Source: Nitrososphaerota archaeon
Lineage (GTDB): Archaea > Thermoproteota > Nitrososphaeria > Conexivisphaerales > Conexivisphaeraceae
Assembly: GCA_015522695.1 (NCBI GenBank)
Contig: WALT01000002.1
Location: forward strand, 1-64,000
Direction: 5' to 3'
DNA: 64,000 nucleotides
Shown piece by piece: positions 1 through 8,912 of this stretch; within the stretch, counting starts at the first letter, position 1; each line of letters opens with the position of its first letter. The notes under the pieces were generated by a model that did not search any database, was not told the DNA's origin, and saw only the letters and a list, made by a program, of their open reading frames with translations. Position numbers and translations under genes: made by a program.

Positions 1-126
1 ATATTGGACGGATCCGGAGTGAGGGCCAAGTGGCGGACCGCCCCCACTGGTCCCATGCCCATAGATCCGATAGAGAAGCCGGCGGAGGTGGTCCGCTCCT
101 TGTCCCTATCAATCAATATTGTTTAA
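1..126 (+). CDS. possible C-terminal end of a protein cut by the window edge
   Basis: Frame 1 is open from the first base to TAA at 124-126, about 41 codons, with mostly G or C in third positions as in the core genes of this window. The peptide ends SLSLSINIV. I recognise no family. It may be the tail of a gene entering from the left, or a chance open frame. A TATA-like TTTAAA just after position 120 could belong to downstream genes. Confidence 0.35.
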   Translation: MLDGSGVRAKWRTAPTGPMPIDPIEKPAEVVRSLSLSINIV

Positions 127-230
127 ACGAGCTTTCTCGCCGAAAAACCGTAAGCTGTTGAGCAATCCTGGGGAAGGTCATTCACCCTCTCATGGTAAAC
201 CTTAAATTCGGAGAAAGGGTAAACCCTCAC

Positions 231-464
231 ATGTCAGAAGCGGTATCCTTTAAGGTCAGAAAGGAGATAAAGAGGGAGATGGAAATGTTGAAGGATGATG
301 TGAACTGGCCAGAGGAGCTAAGGGAATTTGTGGAATTAAAGATAAGGGAGGTAAAAGCGAGGAAAAACAAGGAGAGGATAAAGGAGATGCTGAAGAATGC
401 TGGCTGGTCTACCCCCAAGGGGGCCTCCGAAGCCCTGGTGAGGGGGGATCGTGATAGTCATTGA
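231..464 (+). CDS. vapB: VapB-type antitoxin
   Basis: A small, highly charged protein of about 77 residues, almost all helix-forming Lys/Glu/Arg segments, followed by a flexible tail ending WSTPKGASEALVRGDRDSH. That tail is typical of archaeal VapB antitoxins, where it wraps the toxin active site. The ATG at 231 (MSEAVSFKV) fits the family better than the ATG at 192, which would add 13 unrelated residues. Its 3' end overlaps the PIN toxin start at 451 by 14 nt, the usual translational coupling. Expected to neutralise the adjacent VapC and autoregulate the pair. Confidence 0.8.
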   Translation: MSEAVSFKVRKEIKREMEMLKDDVNWPEELREFVELKIREVKARKNKERIKEMLKNAGWSTPKGASEALVRGDRDSH

Positions 465-846
465 TGCTTCTGCACTGGTTGCAATAGTCCTCAAGGAGAA
501 GGGGTGGGAAGATCTCCTCGACCGATCCGACATATTCGTATCCGTAGACCTTATTTTAAAGGAGGCAACTAACGCGATTTTGTCAGCAGTCCCCTCCAAC
601 AGGTTATCCAGGTCAGATGGTGTCAAAGTCTACATGATCCTTAAGGAATTATTCGAGGGGAATATCTTGGTTAAACCCCAGTCTAACTACCTAGACCATG
701 CGTTCGAACTGGCCCTGAAGCACAAAATTACCATCTATGATTCCATTTACGTAGCGCAGGCTTCTCAAGAATCCCTCCCGTTATTGACGCTGGATAAAAA
801 GCAGGCCATAGCTGCTAGAGCGGAGGGTGTAGAAATACTTCCTTGA
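451..846 (+). CDS. vapC: VapC-type PIN-domain toxin ribonuclease
   Basis: A complete 131-residue PIN domain with GTG start. The acidic metal-binding residues are in place: Asp5 in MIVIDASAL, Glu38 in LILKEA, Asp97 in ITIYDSIYVA and Asp115 in LLTLDKK. The family cleaves RNA, often tRNA or rRNA, with Mg2+ or Mn2+. It overlaps the antitoxin gene, so the pair is a type II toxin-antitoxin module. The full acidic set and uninterrupted frame suggest an active toxin. Confidence 0.88.
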   Translation: MIVIDASALVAIVLKEKGWEDLLDRSDIFVSVDLILKEATNAILSAVPSNRLSRSDGVKVYMILKELFEGNILVKPQSNYLDHAFELALKHKITIYDSIYVAQASQESLPLLTLDKKQAIAARAEGVEILP

Positions 847-1087
847 GGACGGATTCTTAAATGTGCTAGTCCGGTTTTAAGCATCATGGAAGAGGGGAGA
901 TCCTTTATTGGCCAGCTTTCGAGCTTGCCCGTCACCTGAACACCATGGCTCGCTCCCCGCTTGGCACGGCTTAACAGCTTCCCCGGGAAACTACGTGTGC
1001 AATAGCTGGGAGAAGGCCTCTCGCTAACACCAGCACGCATGGTAATCAGGAGACTGGAATAATGCTGGTTCTCTGCTGGCACACCTT
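847..1087. other. gene-free stretch after vapBC
   Basis: I see no convincing gene here. A short minus-strand frame is open but has no recognisable domain. It contains a half-hairpin resembling the CCCCGC arms found elsewhere in the window (about 953-963) and short inverted TGCTGG/CCAGCA words near 1040-1075. Lying between an intact VapBC pair and a broken PIN gene, it is best read as decayed accessory DNA. Together with 1241-1409, which holds only the aconitase-X promoter area, it makes a gene-poor interval. Confidence 0.4.
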
Positions 1088-1240
1088 TCAGAGGACCCTC
1101 TTCATCATAGGTGCCTTATCGAAGTCCTCGTCGTTCGACACAATCACCTTCGCCTTGGCTCTGAGCACCGCGGATATGTGGAGGGCATCCTCGTAGTCTA
1201 GACCGTACTCGTCCATGAGCTCCACAGCCCTCGGCCTCAT
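1088..1240 (-). pseudogene. C-terminal fragment of a second PIN-domain (VapC) protein
   Basis: The minus strand encodes 50 residues ending at TGA 1090-1088. They contain LDYEDALHISAVLRAKAKVI followed by VSNDEDFDK, which is the C-terminal half of a PIN domain: the third acidic residue in the YEDALH context and the last in SNDEDFDK. An in-frame stop lies four codons upstream of its ATG at 1240, and no N-terminal part with the first Asp is visible. I call it a truncated relic rather than a short gene. Confidence 0.65.
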
Positions 1241-1368
1241 TAACCTATAATATCATCCGTATAACTCGAGCCTGAGATCCATAGTTAGGTATCTACAAGC
1301 ATTTATGGTCATATATAACTGAGTGTTGTGGAATGAGTTATCATGACAACGTCAATGCTGCTGTCGTA

Positions 1369-1381
1369 ATGCTTAAATTTT
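1369..1381 (+). promoter_or_regulatory. TATA-like element of the aconitase-X operon
   Basis: The A/T-rich CTTAAATTTTTCC lies about 30-40 nt before the ATG at 1410, giving a near-leaderless message. An earlier ATG at 1400 opens only seven codons before TAA and is probably not a gene. Called by position and sequence only. Confidence 0.4.
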
Positions 1382-1409
1382 TCCCTTTTCTATAGAAATA
1401 TGACCAAAA

Positions 1410-2657
1410 ATGTATCTAACTAAGGAAGAGGAAGATATGTTGAAGGGAGAATACGGCGCTGCCATGCAGAGAGCCATGGAGATCTTAGTGGCCATTGGAG
1501 ATGCAAACGATGCCGAAAGGATGATCCCTGTCACCAGCGCACATTTAGCTGGAAATTATGGTGTTATGAGAGATGAAGGGATTGAATGGTTAGAGCATTT
1601 TGCCGATTTGGGAAGTAAAGTTAAAATTTTCACTACAGCAGGTCCACAGAGTTTTGACCTCGAGCTTTGGCAGGAAATGGGAGTACCGAAAGAGTTCAGA
1701 GAGAAAGATGTTAGAATCGATAAAGCGTTAAGAAAACTCGGCGTTGTGCCAAGCTACACATGTTTAATGTATATAGCAGGTAATTTGCCGAGGAAGGGAG
1801 AACATATGGCTTGGGCATCTTCGGAGACCGAGATCTTTGCCAACTCCATCCTTGGTGCGATGACAAATAGAGAATGCGACCATTCCGCTCTCGCGGCAGC
1901 TATAACTGGAAGGGCCCCGGAGTGGGGTCTACACTTGCCTGAGAATAGGTTCGGGAGAATTGTTGTAGATGTTAGTGGAATTGACTTTAAAAACTTCACA
2001 CAAACGGATTATTCCGCCTTAGCTTATTACGTAGGTAAAATTGTAGGTGATGAAATACCAATTTTTATAAATCTACCCAAAAATATTCCATTTCCACAAC
2101 TCTTTTCCATAGGTTATCCTCTGTCGGTATCTGGAGCCGTTCCCATGTTCCACGCAGTTGGAATTACTCCGGAGGCTCCAACCTTAGAGGCCGCCCTCGG
2201 AGGGGATAAACCGAAGGGCAGAACATCAGTGACAGCATCTGATGTCAGGGCAGTGTACGAAGAGTTTAGCAGCGCGAGCGGGAAGAACATCGATCTGGTG
2301 ATGTTTGGATGTCCACACTTAACCTTGCAGGACATAAAGGAGATCGTTAGGCTACTCGATGGAAGAAGGGTTCATGATGGAGTAAAATTCTGGATATTCA
2401 CCTCAAAGACTACAAAAATATTAGCAGAACGTATGGGTTACGTTCGTGCGATAAGGAATGCCGGAGGTCTCATCGCTGCTGATACTTGTGGCTCAGGAGG
2501 TCCATATATGTACCTTAGGGACCAAGGGGTCCACGTAGTCCTTACGAATTCCGTGAAGGCCGCATATTACGTGCGTGGCCTTTTTAAGATGGACACGATA
2601 TTTGCACATGCAAGAGATTGTGTGGAAGCAGCGGTCAGGGGAGTTTGGGATAGATGA
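1410..2657 (+). CDS. aconitase-X family dehydratase, large (catalytic) subunit
   Basis: A 415-residue protein of the AcnX (DUF521) family, iron-sulfur dehydratases. Known members are phosphomevalonate dehydratase (archaeal mevalonate pathway) and hydroxyproline dehydratases. Family blocks are clear: MYLTKEEEDMLKGEYG at the N-terminus, GNLPRKGEHMAWASSE, ANSILGAMTNREC, SALAAAITGRAPEWGLH, and a C-terminal cysteine in DTCGSGGPYM. Candidate cluster cysteines are residues 118, 301 and 360. Two blocks differ from the usual family form: FTTAGPQSFDL where a PTTLNPAGMDL-like run is expected, and YTC where CTC is common. With its neighbours, this argues for a substrate other than phosphomevalonate. It overlaps the small-subunit gene by 4 nt. 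Confidence 0.85.
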   Translation: MYLTKEEEDMLKGEYGAAMQRAMEILVAIGDANDAERMIPVTSAHLAGNYGVMRDEGIEWLEHFADLGSKVKIFTTAGPQSFDLELWQEMGVPKEFREKDVRIDKALRKLGVVPSYTCLMYIAGNLPRKGEHMAWASSETEIFANSILGAMTNRECDHSALAAAITGRAPEWGLHLPENRFGRIVVDVSGIDFKNFTQTDYSALAYYVGKIVGDEIPIFINLPKNIPFPQLFSIGYPLSVSGAVPMFHAVGITPEAPTLEAALGGDKPKGRTSVTASDVRAVYEEFSSASGKNIDLVMFGCPHLTLQDIKEIVRLLDGRRVHDGVKFWIFTSKTTKILAERMGYVRAIRNAGGLIAADTCGSGGPYMYLRDQGVHVVLTNSVKAAYYVRGLFKMDTIFAHARDCVEAAVRGVWDR

Positions 2658-3088
2658 GCACGGATATCATCAGACTGAAGGCAAATCCCATTACAAGGGG
2701 ACGGGCAGAGGGAGAGGCACTGGTCACCAGGATGCCTATATCGATAACTGGTGGTCTTGATCCTTACACTGGAAAGATCGTAGAGAGGGGGCACGAATTA
2801 GAAGGTCAAAGCGTGGCTGGAAAGATATTAGTATTCCCACATGGTAAAGGCTCGACCACCGGTCCTTGGCAATATTATGTGGCTTTCAGGAAGAATAATG
2901 CGCCTAGGGCAATAATAAATGTTAGAGCGGAGATGGTGGTAATCGTCAGCGCGATCATTACCAACACGCCGATGGTGCATCAACTCGAGAAGAATCCAAT
3001 GGAGATAATAAAAACCGGATACTTCGTGGTGGTTGACGCCGATAATGGATTAGTAGAGGTGATTAAGAGAAGACGTTCACGATCTTAA
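2654..3088 (+). CDS. aconitase-X family dehydratase, small (swivel) subunit
   Basis: A 144-residue DUF126-type protein corresponding to the aconitase swivel domain. It shows ANPITRGRAEGEALVTRMPI, GGLDPYTGKIVERGHEL, GKILVFPHGKGSTTGPW and a C-terminal VDADNGLVEVI strand. The GKGST loop is the conserved substrate-phosphate or carboxylate binding loop of this domain. The ATG overlaps the stop of the large-subunit gene in an ATGA arrangement, so the subunits are translationally coupled. The natural substrate is unknown. Confidence 0.85.
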   Translation: MSTDIIRLKANPITRGRAEGEALVTRMPISITGGLDPYTGKIVERGHELEGQSVAGKILVFPHGKGSTTGPWQYYVAFRKNNAPRAIINVRAEMVVIVSAIITNTPMVHQLEKNPMEIIKTGYFVVVDADNGLVEVIKRRRSRS

Positions 3089-3225
3089 GGCCCTATGGAC
3101 TTTCTTGAAAAAGCTAGATGAAAGGGGGCTGAATGAGAGAACTGTGCTGGAATCATCATGATATTCTTGGACTCTTCGTTTTAGAAGATTGACATTATTA
3201 CACTAATAGTAAAAAGATTAAAAAA

Positions 3226-4203
3226 TTATCTTGATTTTGTGTTAAGTACCATTCTTTTTACAATGGCTTTAGCCACCGAAATTTTCCATTTATTGAAGGA
3301 CAGCGGAGAAGCCTCTGAGACCGCAGCGATCGCGGCCTCCTCTGCCGCCGTCTCGTCTATAGTTTTACCTTTTAGCACCTCCTCGGCCTTCGTAGCCCTG
3401 TATGGCTTGGGTGCAACGGCGTTAAGAGCTATACGGGCTACACCATCTCCTATCAATGCAGCACCGTTCACAATAGGGAAGTCTATTGAGCTCCTAATGG
3501 AGAATTTCATGAACACGCTCTTCGCATCGGGTGGAGGCCTCGGGACCTGGATCTCCACGACTATCTCATCCTCATCAAGGATCGTGGAGCCTGGAACTCT
3601 AACATCCCAGAATTCCCCAGCATTTACCATTCTCTTGTTCGTCTTTATCCTAGCGTTCAGCGCTATAAGGGCAGGTGCGATATCACTAGTGTTAACAGCT
3701 ACACATCCATTTACATCACCGAATATGCTACAATACCTATTATCCCCTAACTGAGCTGGACATTCGCTTCCACCCTTCCTTAGGCAATGGAATCTATTAT
3801 CTGGCTTACTGAAGTATAAGCAATGAGTGAGCTGACATATATTACCACTTATTGTAGCCATATTCCTTATCTGAGGTGAGGCGACCTTATTTGCAGCATT
3901 CGCCAGCGCGGAGTATCTCTCCCCTACTAAAGCGTTATTAGCTATATCTACAAGTTTGGTTAGTGCGCCGATACTCAGAATGCCATCCTCCTCTTTTATG
4001 TATTCGAGGCTTGGCGAGATCGTCTTGAGATTTATTAGAACTTCAGGGTACAAGTTCTCTGGTAGGGGCTGAAATCTCATCATACGCAGGATATCGGTCC
4101 CTCCCGCAAAGGGCCAGGCCTTACCCTTATATGCTGCTAAAGTGTTGACAGCCTCATCAATGGTTCTCGCATTCAAAAATTCGAACTTTCTAATGGTCCT
4201 CAA
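3226..4203 (-). CDS. molybdenum hydroxylase/reductase family, FAD-binding subunit with extra Fe-S loop
   Basis: A 325-residue CoxM/HcrB-type subunit. FAD-binding motifs are PFAGGTDIL (31-39) and ATISGNIC (116-123). Between residues about 120 and 160 there is an insertion with cysteines 123, 128, 140, 148 and 158. The spacing matches the loop that holds an additional [4Fe-4S] cluster in the beta subunit of 4-hydroxybenzoyl-CoA reductase and in E. coli PaoB. In the family this subunit passes electrons between FAD and the 2Fe-2S subunit. It is the last gene of a three-gene minus-strand operon, 6 nt behind the catalytic subunit. Confidence 0.85.
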   Translation of the reverse strand: MRTIRKFEFLNARTIDEAVNTLAAYKGKAWPFAGGTDILRMMRFQPLPENLYPEVLINLKTISPSLEYIKEEDGILSIGALTKLVDIANNALVGERYSALANAANKVASPQIRNMATISGNICQLTHCLYFSKPDNRFHCLRKGGSECPAQLGDNRYCSIFGDVNGCVAVNTSDIAPALIALNARIKTNKRMVNAGEFWDVRVPGSTILDEDEIVVEIQVPRPPPDAKSVFMKFSIRSSIDFPIVNGAALIGDGVARIALNAVAPKPYRATKAEEVLKGKTIDETAAEEAAIAAVSEASPLSFNKWKISVAKAIVKRMVLNTKSR

Positions 4204-4209
4204 CGTCCT

Positions 4210-6723
4210 TCACCCCTTACCTAGTGCCTTTAGCACTCTAAATGGTGTTATCGGATCCTCATCTATCCATTTCCCAATGGCATTGTACACTGCAGATCTT
4301 AGGACAGCGCGCGCAACGCAGTTAGGATCCTCACCTACACCCATATTTCCGTATGCACTGTAACCCAACCCGGTCTCCACAGCTATAGCGTCGAGGCGAG
4401 GTATGTCAGTTATGGTGGGCACATGATACCAGGTTAAGCTATCGTTAAGCTTAACCCCAGTAAGGGGATCGTAGATGATCTCCTCGGTATGGGCCCTTCC
4501 CAGTCCCATATATACGCCACCATACTGTTGGCCCGCCACGCTACCTGGATTTATGACCCTACCTACATCGTTGACTATGACGAATTTCTTGACGTCAACC
4601 TTACCTGTGTCAGGATCTACCTCAACTTCCACGAACGCTGCCTGTCTGCCCCAGTGGTGAACCTCTCTAGGAGTTGGAGGCATCTCCGTCCCCTTAAGTA
4701 CGGTTTCTCCAGTAGCCCAAACGCCTCCCGCAAATTTAGCCTTATATCTACTCACGATATCACGCACAGTTACCTTATTCTCCGGATTTTCCCTTTCAAA
4801 GATGATACTGTCCTTGATGTCCAGCTCCTCGGGCCTTTTATTGAAGTGTACTGATGCGACCTCGAGAAGCTTCCGCTTAGCTTTCATGCCCAGCTCCTTC
4901 AATATGACGGAGTTCCAGGTGAGACCCCCAGAGGCGGCTGGAAACATCAACCTTGCCTCGTTAAACTCGTGATCCAATTCGACATCTTCGTAACGCAATC
5001 CGGCTTCTTCTGCGACTATTTGACAATATGTGGTCTTCTCGTGGACACCTATAAGGGTGCGCATTCCTTTAATTGTAGCAGTTCCATCCTCGAGGAAATA
5101 CAGTACCGCATGATACGGATTATCCGATGCGAAAGGAAGCCATGGACCTGCTCTCCACTCATCAGCCCACGCGAAACCCAATCCGTGATACTTTCCGTTA
5201 GGTAATTTCTTGGCACCCGGTGGATGCCACTTATTATCCCAGTCCATGGCTTTCTTGCCTGCCTCTATAACTTCCTTTAGACTATCCCTGAGAGGGAATC
5301 CCTGCTTCGTCTTCACCTCGTCCATGTCCGGGTGCATGGGATGTCCGAAATAGCCGTCATTCTTTAATGCCACCTCCATTGGATCCTTCCCTAGCGCAGC
5401 CGCGACTTGACTGAATACCTCATTTAAGACGATGGTCTCTGTTGTACCATGTTTATAACAGGCGGCCGGGGCCTTGTTTATATATGGGACCGTGGATTCG
5501 CAACGACAGTTCTTGATTGTGGTAATTCCAAAGAGTTTTTCACAACCTGGAATTGCTAAACCGGCATGCCCACGGCTCGCATTAGACCATATCTCCACTG
5601 CTGTGACCGTCCCATCGTTCTTAAAGCCTACCTTGAATTTATAATGTCCTTCTTCCTCTTCCGTGATACCGGAAAAGCTAGACCAGTCGGCCAGCACCAT
5701 GACAGGTCTTCCCGTTCTCTTGCTAAGTACCACAGCCAGTAATGTAGGCAATGCTCCATTACCCACCCAATTCATACCTCCAAAGCCTGCTCCTGTATAG
5801 GGGATATGGACGTGGATCTTATCTAGAGGTACACCTGCGAGGGAAGCTGCGATCGGCAATGTAATACCCCTAGGCGCCCCCGCAGCTGATTCTGGAACCA
5901 TCCAGGGAACTTGAACTCGGAACCAAATATCTAGATAGCTGTTATGTATCCATGCCACAGACGCGTATGGCTCCACGCCTCCTCCGCCCCAGCAGTTAGT
6001 ACCAACCTTTATTTCAAACTCGATAACTCTATCAGCCTCCTTGAGGCCTTTCCCTACGTCACCTCTCTCGCACTTATCGGATCCCGGAGCTACCCATGGT
6101 ACGTATGAGTGTAGATCCGCAGCCACAGGATCCACTACGTTTACGTCCTGCCCTCTGAATAATTGAGCTATGGGTGCATCAGGCTTTAAGGCCTCATCCC
6201 TATCTATTACAAATGGCAGCTCCTCCCACTCTATCTTCACCATCTTTAAGGCCTCATCAACCTTCTCCGGGGTCTCAGCAGCCACGGCTACCGCAACGGG
6301 CTGACCCTCATAAACAGCCTCACATGGTAATATAAACGCTATATCCGGACGCTTAACATTACACTGTCCCCATGGATATTCCTCACACACTCCTAACCCC
6401 TCAGGGGATCCCTCGACCTGTAAGTCAGGATCCCCACATACAAGGACATCATAAACACCAGGCATAGATTTAACATCGCTAACATCGACTTTCTTGACCC
6501 TTGCATGAGCATAGGGCGACGTCAACCATTTTGCATAGAGCATTCCGGGCAACTTTATGTCCCTAGAGAAGGGGGCCTTTCCAGTTATCCTATCCGTATC
6601 CTTGGGCGGCACGACCTTTCCTATTATGCGGTATTCCGGATCTTCGGGGAACTGCCATTGTGTAAATGTTAAGTATGGGTTTTCTCTTAAGGGCTTCTTA
6701 AGCCTACGCTCCTTCACTTCCAC
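4210..6723 (-). CDS. molybdenum hydroxylase/reductase family, catalytic molybdopterin subunit
   Basis: An 837-residue protein of the xanthine dehydrogenase/CO dehydrogenase large-subunit family. It starts with the usual YRIIGKVVPPKDTDRITGKA hammerhead region. It then shows EAVYEGQPVAVAVA, GAGFGGMNW (normally GGK-type), GTTETIVLNEVF and near the C-terminus GNMGVGEDPNCVARAVLRS. In that last block, Glu798 is the conserved catalytic glutamate beside molybdenum. Substrate-pocket motifs diverge from xanthine dehydrogenase (GGGGVEPYASVA, FGGM for FGGK), so the substrate cannot be assigned. Candidates by architecture are an aldehyde, an N-heterocycle or an aromatic acyl-CoA. Confidence 0.88.
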   Translation of the reverse strand: MEVKERRLKKPLRENPYLTFTQWQFPEDPEYRIIGKVVPPKDTDRITGKAPFSRDIKLPGMLYAKWLTSPYAHARVKKVDVSDVKSMPGVYDVLVCGDPDLQVEGSPEGLGVCEEYPWGQCNVKRPDIAFILPCEAVYEGQPVAVAVAAETPEKVDEALKMVKIEWEELPFVIDRDEALKPDAPIAQLFRGQDVNVVDPVAADLHSYVPWVAPGSDKCERGDVGKGLKEADRVIEFEIKVGTNCWGGGGVEPYASVAWIHNSYLDIWFRVQVPWMVPESAAGAPRGITLPIAASLAGVPLDKIHVHIPYTGAGFGGMNWVGNGALPTLLAVVLSKRTGRPVMVLADWSSFSGITEEEEGHYKFKVGFKNDGTVTAVEIWSNASRGHAGLAIPGCEKLFGITTIKNCRCESTVPYINKAPAACYKHGTTETIVLNEVFSQVAAALGKDPMEVALKNDGYFGHPMHPDMDEVKTKQGFPLRDSLKEVIEAGKKAMDWDNKWHPPGAKKLPNGKYHGLGFAWADEWRAGPWLPFASDNPYHAVLYFLEDGTATIKGMRTLIGVHEKTTYCQIVAEEAGLRYEDVELDHEFNEARLMFPAASGGLTWNSVILKELGMKAKRKLLEVASVHFNKRPEELDIKDSIIFERENPENKVTVRDIVSRYKAKFAGGVWATGETVLKGTEMPPTPREVHHWGRQAAFVEVEVDPDTGKVDVKKFVIVNDVGRVINPGSVAGQQYGGVYMGLGRAHTEEIIYDPLTGVKLNDSLTWYHVPTITDIPRLDAIAVETGLGYSAYGNMGVGEDPNCVARAVLRSAVYNAIGKWIDEDPITPFRVLKALGKG

Positions 6724-6728
6724 GACCT

Positions 6729-7274
6729 TTACCCTCCCTTCAATCTCTCAGCGGCTTCTCTTACAGCTGAGATTATTGCTGCATATGCACCACATCTGCA
6801 TATATTTCCACTTAAAGCCTTCACTATCTCTTCATCGGTTGGATTTGGATTCCTGTCCAGCAACGCCTTTGCAGCTACGATAAATCCAGAGGTGCAATAG
6901 CCACACTGATAGGCATAATTGTTCCTGAAGGCATCTATAAGTGGATGTCCGGCCTCCGCGATTCCCTCAACCGTCTCTACACTCTTACCGTCACAGTCTA
7001 CAGCTAGAGTTAGGCATGAAAGTACAGGCTTTCCATCCAGCATAACCGTACAAGATCCGCAAGATCCATCGCCCTGACACATCTCCTTTGGCGAGTACAG
7101 GCCTAATCTCTCCTTCAACAGATCTCTAAGCGTGGTGTTCGGCTGGATGTCGACTCCCACCTTAAAAATATGCTGCCTTCCATTCACAGTGAGACCTATT
7201 ATCTGAGGAGGCTTTGCAAGGTTTTTCGATTCAACACCTATATCGTCTGTTTTCTTCTCCCCAGGTATATTCAT
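6729..7274 (-). CDS. molybdenum hydroxylase/reductase family, 2Fe-2S subunit
   Basis: A 181-residue CoxS-type subunit with two [2Fe-2S] clusters. The plant-ferredoxin type cluster uses Cys66, Cys72, Cys75 and Cys87 (CQGDGSCGSC then C). The alpha-helical cluster uses Cys124, Cys127, Cys159 and Cys161 (CGYC and CRC). About 25 extra residues precede the first strand, but no twin-arginine signal is seen, so the enzyme is probably cytoplasmic. First gene of the operon; the order Fe-S, Mo, FAD is one of the standard arrangements. Near-leaderless start behind a good TATA box. Confidence 0.9.
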   Translation of the reverse strand: MNIPGEKKTDDIGVESKNLAKPPQIIGLTVNGRQHIFKVGVDIQPNTTLRDLLKERLGLYSPKEMCQGDGSCGSCTVMLDGKPVLSCLTLAVDCDGKSVETVEGIAEAGHPLIDAFRNNYAYQCGYCTSGFIVAAKALLDRNPNPTDEEIVKALSGNICRCGAYAAIISAVREAAERLKGG

Positions 7275-7300
7275 GTGATTAGAGATAAATGTAATTCTAG

Positions 7301-7324
7301 TATAAAAGATTTTTGCCCGGGCAA
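7301..7324 (-). promoter_or_regulatory. promoter and candidate operator of the molybdoenzyme operon
   Basis: Read on the minus strand, CTTTTATA (7308-7301) is a TATA box about 26-30 nt before the ATG at 7274. Directly upstream of it lies the perfect 12-bp palindrome TTGCCCGGGCAA (7313-7324), which stands out in AT-rich surroundings. Its position over the BRE/TATA edge would suit a repressor or an activator. The rest of the intergenic region to 7532 shows only a T-rich tail after the binding-protein gene. Confidence 0.5.
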
Positions 7325-7532
7325 GTCTAGATTTTTATCAATATTAACGAATATTATGCTATCCATTGATGTTCCATCCTCTCAGCCTCCTTTAACTTAA
7401 AACAGCTCATAGCTTTCTCCTTTTCTGGTAATACTCTCGTTAGTCAGCATATCACAGCGAGCTCTTGACGCTCACTCATCAGAGATAGACTTGAGGAAAT
7501 CTTGTTAAGTTAAGAATAAGAATAAAAAAATA

Positions 7533-8912
7533 CTAGGGTTTAAGCCCTACTAATCCGAACTGCGGACTTTGGGTCGCAAGACCTGGAGGCCATATAACTA
7601 CTTGATACGATGATTTACTCGTGGCATTCCAATAGTTCTCAACCCATACATATTCAAACGATGTATCATGGAATTGATTGAATATAGTGCCCTGTGGTGT
7701 CGGCTTGAGCAAGGACGTTAGTACTATCGGAGGTACCTTTTCTCTCTCCAAAGCTTTCGTGATAGCCATTCCATCCGTACTTCCGGCATCCATCATGGCA
7801 TATGAAAGGATCCAGACGGCATCGTAAGCGGTCGCTGCTATGTGACCAGCATTATGTTTGAGCAAATGCGAGATATGACCCCTGAATATTTTCCATTGAG
7901 CGTTTATCGTTGCGTTGCTCGTCCAAGCATTCTCCGGAAATGGTGTGATCGCTATCATGCCATTTGCTGCAGGTCCAGCGGTGTCGTAAACTGCGAAATT
8001 ATCATCATCAGCTTGATCAATATAGGTTATTCCTCTTAATTGCGGGAAGTCGGGAATCTGTTGAAGTATCGCAGCCGACGAACTAGGTATCGAGTAGCTC
8101 GCTAATGCGTTTATATTTTTAGCCGCTAACTTGGTTAACATCGCATGGAAGTCGGTGGTACCTGTTGTATAATATTCAACGTCGACTATCTTTATGATGT
8201 CCTGCCATCCGTGCTTAATAATGCTGCTTTTGAGCGTTTTAACGCTTTCATATCCGAAGTCCTCACTGAGCGCGAGTACGCCAACTCTCACAGGATGATG
8301 GGTGACGTTATACATGTGGTCTAGCACTAGGGCGGTCTGCTCGCCGAAGTCCAGTGGGATAGCCTGATAATGGAATATGGTCTCGGCTTCAGGTTTAAGT
8401 TTTGTTGGTGGGAAGTCCGATGTTATTACAGCACCATTAAACGGAATTCCAGGCACTTTATATTGATGAAGTACGGGCATTTCAGCTTCAGCGATCGGTG
8501 TATCTGAAGACATCAGTATCGCAACTGCATGATATTTTGTTATGAGCGTTGACACGGCAATAGGACCAGTAGAAACGCTAGTTTGATCGTCCTCCCAAAC
8601 GAGATTAATTGTATAATTACCTGGTCCGTTTGGGCCGTGTGCCAGATATATCCCGCCCTTAGAATTGATCTGGGATACAGCGAACTGTGCGCATGTGAGA
8701 ACCTCTGGGCCAAACATGCCAAGAGGACCTGAGAAACTGTTGGCAAATCCTATCGTTATTTGCCCAACTATGGCTGGCTTTACCGCACTAACAGGTGGCT
8801 TTGTTACAATGGCTGTGTACCACCAAGCAGCCGCCCCCCCAACGACAACCACGACGATGATGATAACAATTATTGTCCAGAGGGCTGTCTTGGAGATCGC
8901 ACCTCTTCTCAT
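7533..8912 (-). CDS. ABC importer substrate-binding protein (LivJ-like)
   Basis: A 459-residue extracellular solute-binding protein of the Peripla_BP_6 type. It starts with positive residues and a long hydrophobic segment (TALWTIIVIIIVVVVVGG) that serves as signal or membrane anchor. Then comes a Thr/Pro-rich linker and the two-lobed domain beginning QITIGFANSFSGPLGMFGPE. The family binds branched-chain amino acids, amides, urea or aromatic acids. It is divergently transcribed from the matching permease and ATPase genes and downstream of the molybdoenzyme operon. The most likely role is capture of the substrate degraded by this block; which substrate is unknown. Confidence 0.85.
   Translation of the reverse strand: MRRGAISKTALWTIIVIIIVVVVVGGAAAWWYTAIVTKPPVSAVKPAIVGQITIGFANSFSGPLGMFGPEVLTCAQFAVSQINSKGGIYLAHGPNGPGNYTINLVWEDDQTSVSTGPIAVSTLITKYHAVAILMSSDTPIAEAEMPVLHQYKVPGIPFNGAVITSDFPPTKLKPEAETIFHYQAIPLDFGEQTALVLDHMYNVTHHPVRVGVLALSEDFGYESVKTLKSSIIKHGWQDIIKIVDVEYYTTGTTDFHAMLTKLAAKNINALASYSIPSSSAAILQQIPDFPQLRGITYIDQADDDNFAVYDTAGPAANGMIAITPFPENAWTSNATINAQWKIFRGHISHLLKHNAGHIAATAYDAVWILSYAMMDAGSTDGMAITKALEREKVPPIVLTSLLKPTPQGTIFNQFHDTSFEYVWVENYWNATSKSSYQVVIWPPGLATQSPQFGLVGLKP

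Noticed and set aside
950-965. A fourth copy of the CCCCGC hairpin
   Set aside because: Only one arm (GCTCCCCGCTT) is present and no complementary arm follows at loop distance.
1410-3088. Aconitase-X pair as the phosphomevalonate dehydratase of the archaeal mevalonate pathway
   Set aside because: Two conserved blocks differ from the usual form and the neighbours are catabolic and transport genes. Not excluded, but not the call I prefer.
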